From Vibrio vulnificus NBRC 15645 = ATCC 27562 (GTDB lineage Bacteria > Pseudomonadota > Gammaproteobacteria > Enterobacterales > Vibrionaceae), in the NCBI RefSeq assembly GCF_002224265.1, contig NZ_CP012881.1, positions 434,001 to 498,000 of the forward strand: a DNA stretch of 64,000 nt, written 5' to 3'. Of the stretch, positions 63,231-64,000 are shown one piece after another. The position numbers and the translations under genes were made by a program. The notes beneath the pieces were generated by a model that saw only the letters and a list, made by a program, of their open reading frames with translations, was not told the origin of the DNA and did no database searches. Positions within the stretch are counted from its first letter, which is position 1, and the number at the start of each line of letters is the position of its first letter.

Positions 63231-63539
63231 GTGCAAAAAAACAACCCAATCCCAGAAAGGCTCAAAGCTGCGCGTAAAAAAGCCAAAATCACCCAAAAAG
63301 ATTTAGGGGTGAAAATAGGCATGGAACCCAGCTCGGCGAGTGGGCGGATGAACCACTATGAGAAAGGTAGACATGTACCCGATCTTGGCACGCTCGAACG
63401 AATGGCTGAAGAGTTAAACGTACCACTAAACTACTTTTTCTGTAGAAACGAGTTAAGTGCTGAACTGGCTTGCGTGATTGACAAAATGAGTGACGAAGAG
63501 AAAGCAGCGCTGTTGGATAATCTAAGCCGTGAAAAGTAG
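63231..63539 (+). CDS. Xre-family (HTH_3) transcriptional regulator
   Basis: 102 residues with a Cro/CI-type HTH (IPERLKAARKKAKITQKDLG, then EPSSASGRMNHYEKGRHVPD) and a short helical C-terminus (DKMSDEEKAALLDNLS) probably used for dimerisation. The start is GTG at 63231 with a weak ribosome-binding site. It is divergent from the helicase operon and convergent with tnsC (3 bases between stops). Known type I-F3 CRISPR transposons carry an Xre protein controlling their CRISPR-Cas part; the shared palindromes here support that role. Confidence 0.85.
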   Translation: MQKNNPIPERLKAARKKAKITQKDLGVKIGMEPSSASGRMNHYEKGRHVPDLGTLERMAEELNVPLNYFFCRNELSAELACVIDKMSDEEKAALLDNLSREK

Positions 63540-63542
63540 TCT

Positions 63543-64000
63543 CTAAACTTTAAGCCCATTTTTGCTCAATAGCATGCTCAACGGAATGGCGTCTGTAAAA
63601 CGAGGGGCTACTATTTTATCTTCAGTGGTAATTGCATTTAAGTGGTAAGCAGAACCAGAGTCAATTTGATGAAGACTAAGCTGCTCTAAAGGACGATCAA
63701 ACGGGTTATCTAGGTAGGGGAACTTAAATGCAAAAGTGCGTGACAATATTGCTCTGTCTATCGTATCCGCATCGTCTTTGAAGCTCGTAAGCAACGCGTC
63801 TTTCAAGAAGTGTTTTAACGCTCGGCATTCTCCTCGGCACATTGCAAACAGGGGATATAGCAGTTCATTCTTTGTAAGTACTGGTGGCTCATCAAAGCCC
63901 ATCCTTGAACTCAGACCCGCGACAAATCTGGCAAAATGTTTTTTTTGTTCTAAGTCAAACCCATAAGATACCGTTCTATTCGAATGACTCTTCGCTTTCA
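63543..64000 (-). CDS. tnsC: TnsC-like transposon ATPase, C-terminal part (start beyond the window)
   Basis: The minus-strand frame is open from the right edge to the stop at 63543 (about 152 residues visible). The visible part matches the C-terminal lid of TnsC/TniB AAA+ regulators: LSSRMGFDEPPVLTKNELL, then YPLFAMCRGECRALKHFLK and an NPF segment (YLDNPFDRPLEQL). The Walker motifs would lie outside the window. TnsC links TniQ-Cascade at the target to the TnsAB transposase. An internal ATG at 63902 is not the true start. The orientation matches tniQ-cas8/5, so tnsA and tnsB are expected beyond 64 kb. Confidence 0.7.
   Translation of the reverse strand, partial: KAKSHSNRTVSYGFDLEQKKHFARFVAGLSSRMGFDEPPVLTKNELLYPLFAMCRGECRALKHFLKDALLTSFKDDADTIDRAILSRTFAFKFPYLDNPFDRPLEQLSLHQIDSGSAYHLNAITTEDKIVAPRFTDAIPLSMLLSKNGLKV

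Overview
The window looks like a chromosomal segment of a Vibrio. Its left part keeps the gammaproteobacterial housekeeping order topB, ydjA-type nitroreductase, sppA, ansA, yeaC, msrB, gapA, yeaD, and the proteins have a Vibrio character (DUF2989 lipoprotein, LruC-domain protein, Cache-type chemoreceptor). I cannot fix the species from sequence alone.

Positions 1-25.5 kb are mostly core or lineage-specific chromosome. They hold an HDAC-family deacetylase next to topB, fadH behind a probable FadR operator, sppA, ansA, yeaC, a DUF2989 lipoprotein, msrB, gapA, yeaD, a chemoreceptor, an LruC-protein/lipoprotein operon, a lipoprotein amidohydrolase, a second hflK-hflC pair overlapping nhaA, and a DUF1611 protein. 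Strong hairpin terminators separate most units.

Positions 25.7-43.6 kb are an accessory island. A broken TnsA-type endonuclease remnant (25.8-26.0 kb) with possible transposon-end repeats stands at its left border. Then, all on the minus strand, come rtxB-, rtxD- and rtxE-like type I secretion genes, a small two-helix membrane protein, and a giant RTX protein. The RTX gene carries nine complete and one partial copies of a nearly identical 759-bp (253-residue) unit. Two one-base deletions in the last copy split its reading frame, which would otherwise encode about 3,555 residues.

Positions 43.6-46.1 kb hold two IS3-family elements. The second one, complete, cuts off the first and also cuts off the gene to its right.

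Positions 46.1-64 kb are the most interesting part: most of a Tn7-like CRISPR-associated transposon of the type I-F3 kind. On the minus strand, the C-terminal part of a TnsC-like ATPase enters from the right edge. It is followed by a convergent Xre regulator, then cargo: a helicase with its partner, a type I restriction-modification system with an embedded MATE transporter, a DUF3800 pair, a PD-(D/E)XK-type nuclease and a zinc-protein pair. Last come tniQ and a Cas8/Cas5-fusion gene. The IS removed the end of cas8/5, and cas7, cas6 and the CRISPR array are not in the window. Three copies of the same palindrome (ACTTAG-N5-CTAAGT), two between xre and the helicase operon and one at the tniQ promoter, tie regulator, cargo helicase and targeting operon into one apparent regulon.
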